The notes under the pieces are model-generated. The model saw only the letters and a program-made list of their open reading frames with translations. It did not search any database and was not told the origin of the DNA. Source: Nitrospirae bacterium GWC2_42_7 (GTDB lineage: Bacteria; Nitrospirota; Thermodesulfovibrionia; Thermodesulfovibrionales; UBA6898). Taken from it: a DNA stretch of 8,462 nt. The translations under genes and the position numbers were made by a program. Below, piece after piece: positions 7,680 through 8,462 of the stretch (positions within the stretch are counted from its first letter, which is position 1; every line of letters begins with the position of its first letter). The stretch is from assembly GCA_001803645.1 (NCBI GenBank), contig MHDW01000108.1:22463-30924 (forward strand), given 5' to 3'.

Positions 7680-8462
7680 CTATTCCCTTTTTTGAAAAAA
7701 AGTACCGGCAGAGTTTTTAATTTCGAGGGTCATATCGAGGTTTTTGCGATATGCGGGTTTTGAGGGGTCCAGTTTAACCGCAATTTGAAATTGTTCTATG
7801 GCTTTAGCATAATCCCCTTGCTTCGTATAAGCCACCCCAAAGAGATTACGATATAAGGCATTCTCGGGACTCGAACGCACCGCATCTTTGTAGCGTTCCA
7901 CTGCCTTTTCAATCTGTCCTGATCTAATATAGGCATTTAAAAGCGCATAATGGACATCGGCATTGTCAGGCACCATAGACAGGGCTTTATTGTAGATTGC
8001 GCTGGCCTCATTAAATAGACCTCTGTTTTCAAGATCAATTCCAAGATTGATGGATGCTTCAAGAGAATTTGAATTGGGTCCATACAAAATTAGGTATTGC
8101 TCCATTGCCTCATCTATTTCTCCAATTATGGCATAGGAAACAGCAAGATAGCGGTGGGCATCTGCATCATTCGGCGTCAGGACCAGAGCCTTTTGAAATT
8201 CCGGGATCGCCTCTTGTGGCGCCCCTTTTTTGAAAAATGTCAGCCCCAGATTGTAATGGCCGTTTGCAGAGTCCGGATTGATCTTCAATGTATTGCGGAA
8301 CGCTTCGATTGCTTCGTCAAATCTGCCTGCTTTCATTAATGCAATACCGAGCATACCTTGTGGAAGCTCACCATCAGGAGATTTTTTTACAGTGTCCGTA
8401 AAGAGCGTCAGATCGTCTTTCCATACAGAATTTCTATTTATTGTCTGAACAGAATAGAACCC
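7680..8462 (-). CDS. TPR-repeat protein, C-terminal part, cut by window edge
   Basis: The frame is open to the right edge, so this is the final 260 residues of a longer protein; an internal ATG at 8354 is probably not the start. From about residue 34 there are six consecutive tetratricopeptide repeats of 34 residues, with the usual G/A at helix A, FDEAI-type helix B and a closing P (for example the GRFDEAIEAF, GAPQEAIPEF and GDYAKAIEQF helices), then a short degenerate tail. Before the repeats lies RNSVWKDDLTLF followed by a KSPD turn. This RNxxWxDxxxLF element resembles the link between membrane domain and TPRs in large TMTC-like or glycosyltransferase-linked membrane proteins; that is an inference, since no membrane part is visible. 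TPRs mediate protein contacts, so the specific function is unknown. Convergent with mqnD with a 16-base gap. Confidence 0.88.
   Translation of the reverse strand, partial: GFYSVQTINRNSVWKDDLTLFTDTVKKSPDGELPQGMLGIALMKAGRFDEAIEAFRNTLKINPDSANGHYNLGLTFFKKGAPQEAIPEFQKALVLTPNDADAHRYLAVSYAIIGEIDEAMEQYLILYGPNSNSLEASINLGIDLENRGLFNEASAIYNKALSMVPDNADVHYALLNAYIRSGQIEKAVERYKDAVRSSPENALYRNLFGVAYTKQGDYAKAIEQFQIAVKLDPSKPAYRKNLDMTLEIKNSAGTFFQKRE

Noticed and set aside
7687..7702. CTTTTTTGAAAAAAAG palindrome at the mqnD/TPR convergence as a terminator
   Set aside because: It is an A/T-only inverted repeat lying inside the end of the TPR coding sequence, with no GC stem and no T-tract after a stem on either strand.

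Overview
This window holds ordinary bacterial chromosome, almost fully coding, with moderate GC content and Lys/Ile-rich proteins. The futalosine menaquinone pathway (mqnB, mqnD), a System II cytochrome c maturation pair (resB, ccsB), a short EF-Ts, a DksA-like protein with a lysine-rich tail and a C/G-run palindrome inside a gene together suggest an anaerobic or microaerophilic Gram-negative. Nitrospirota (Thermodesulfovibrio-like) or a former deltaproteobacterial lineage fits best. This placement is an inference from gene content, not from a phylogenetic marker search.

Minus strand, read from about 5.9 kb down to 1: rpsB, tsf, pyrH and frr form the classic translation operon with very tight or overlapping junctions. 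They are followed by a 45-codon small gene with a strong ribosome binding site, a DksA-like C4 zinc-finger protein with a histone-H1-like tail, and a YkgJ-type cysteine-cluster protein. After a 70-base gap with a possible promoter come resB and the first third of ccsB, which runs off the left edge. ResB and CcsB together carry haem across the membrane and ligate it to apocytochrome c.

Plus strand, from 6.0 to 7.7 kb: mqnB (futalosine hydrolase) and mqnD (1,4-dihydroxy-6-naphthoate synthase) are joined by a TAATG overlap behind an extended -10 promoter. They catalyse two later steps of futalosine-dependent menaquinone synthesis. Each gene carries an in-frame low-complexity insertion: a 45-nt C/G palindrome in mqnB and a 7-nt unit repeated three times in mqnD.

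Right edge, minus strand: the C-terminal 260 residues of a TPR protein, convergent with mqnD and continuing beyond the window.

I see no phage, transposase, CRISPR array, toxin-antitoxin or defence genes, no tRNA or rRNA, and no stretch above 300 bases without a gene. The longest gap is the 194-base divergent region between rpsB and mqnB, which holds a promoter, a terminator-like hairpin and a structured rpsB leader. The most interesting items are the undetected-size small gene between frr and the dksA-like gene, the in-frame repeats in the two mqn genes, the H1-like tail on the DksA-like protein, and the rpsB leader hairpin.
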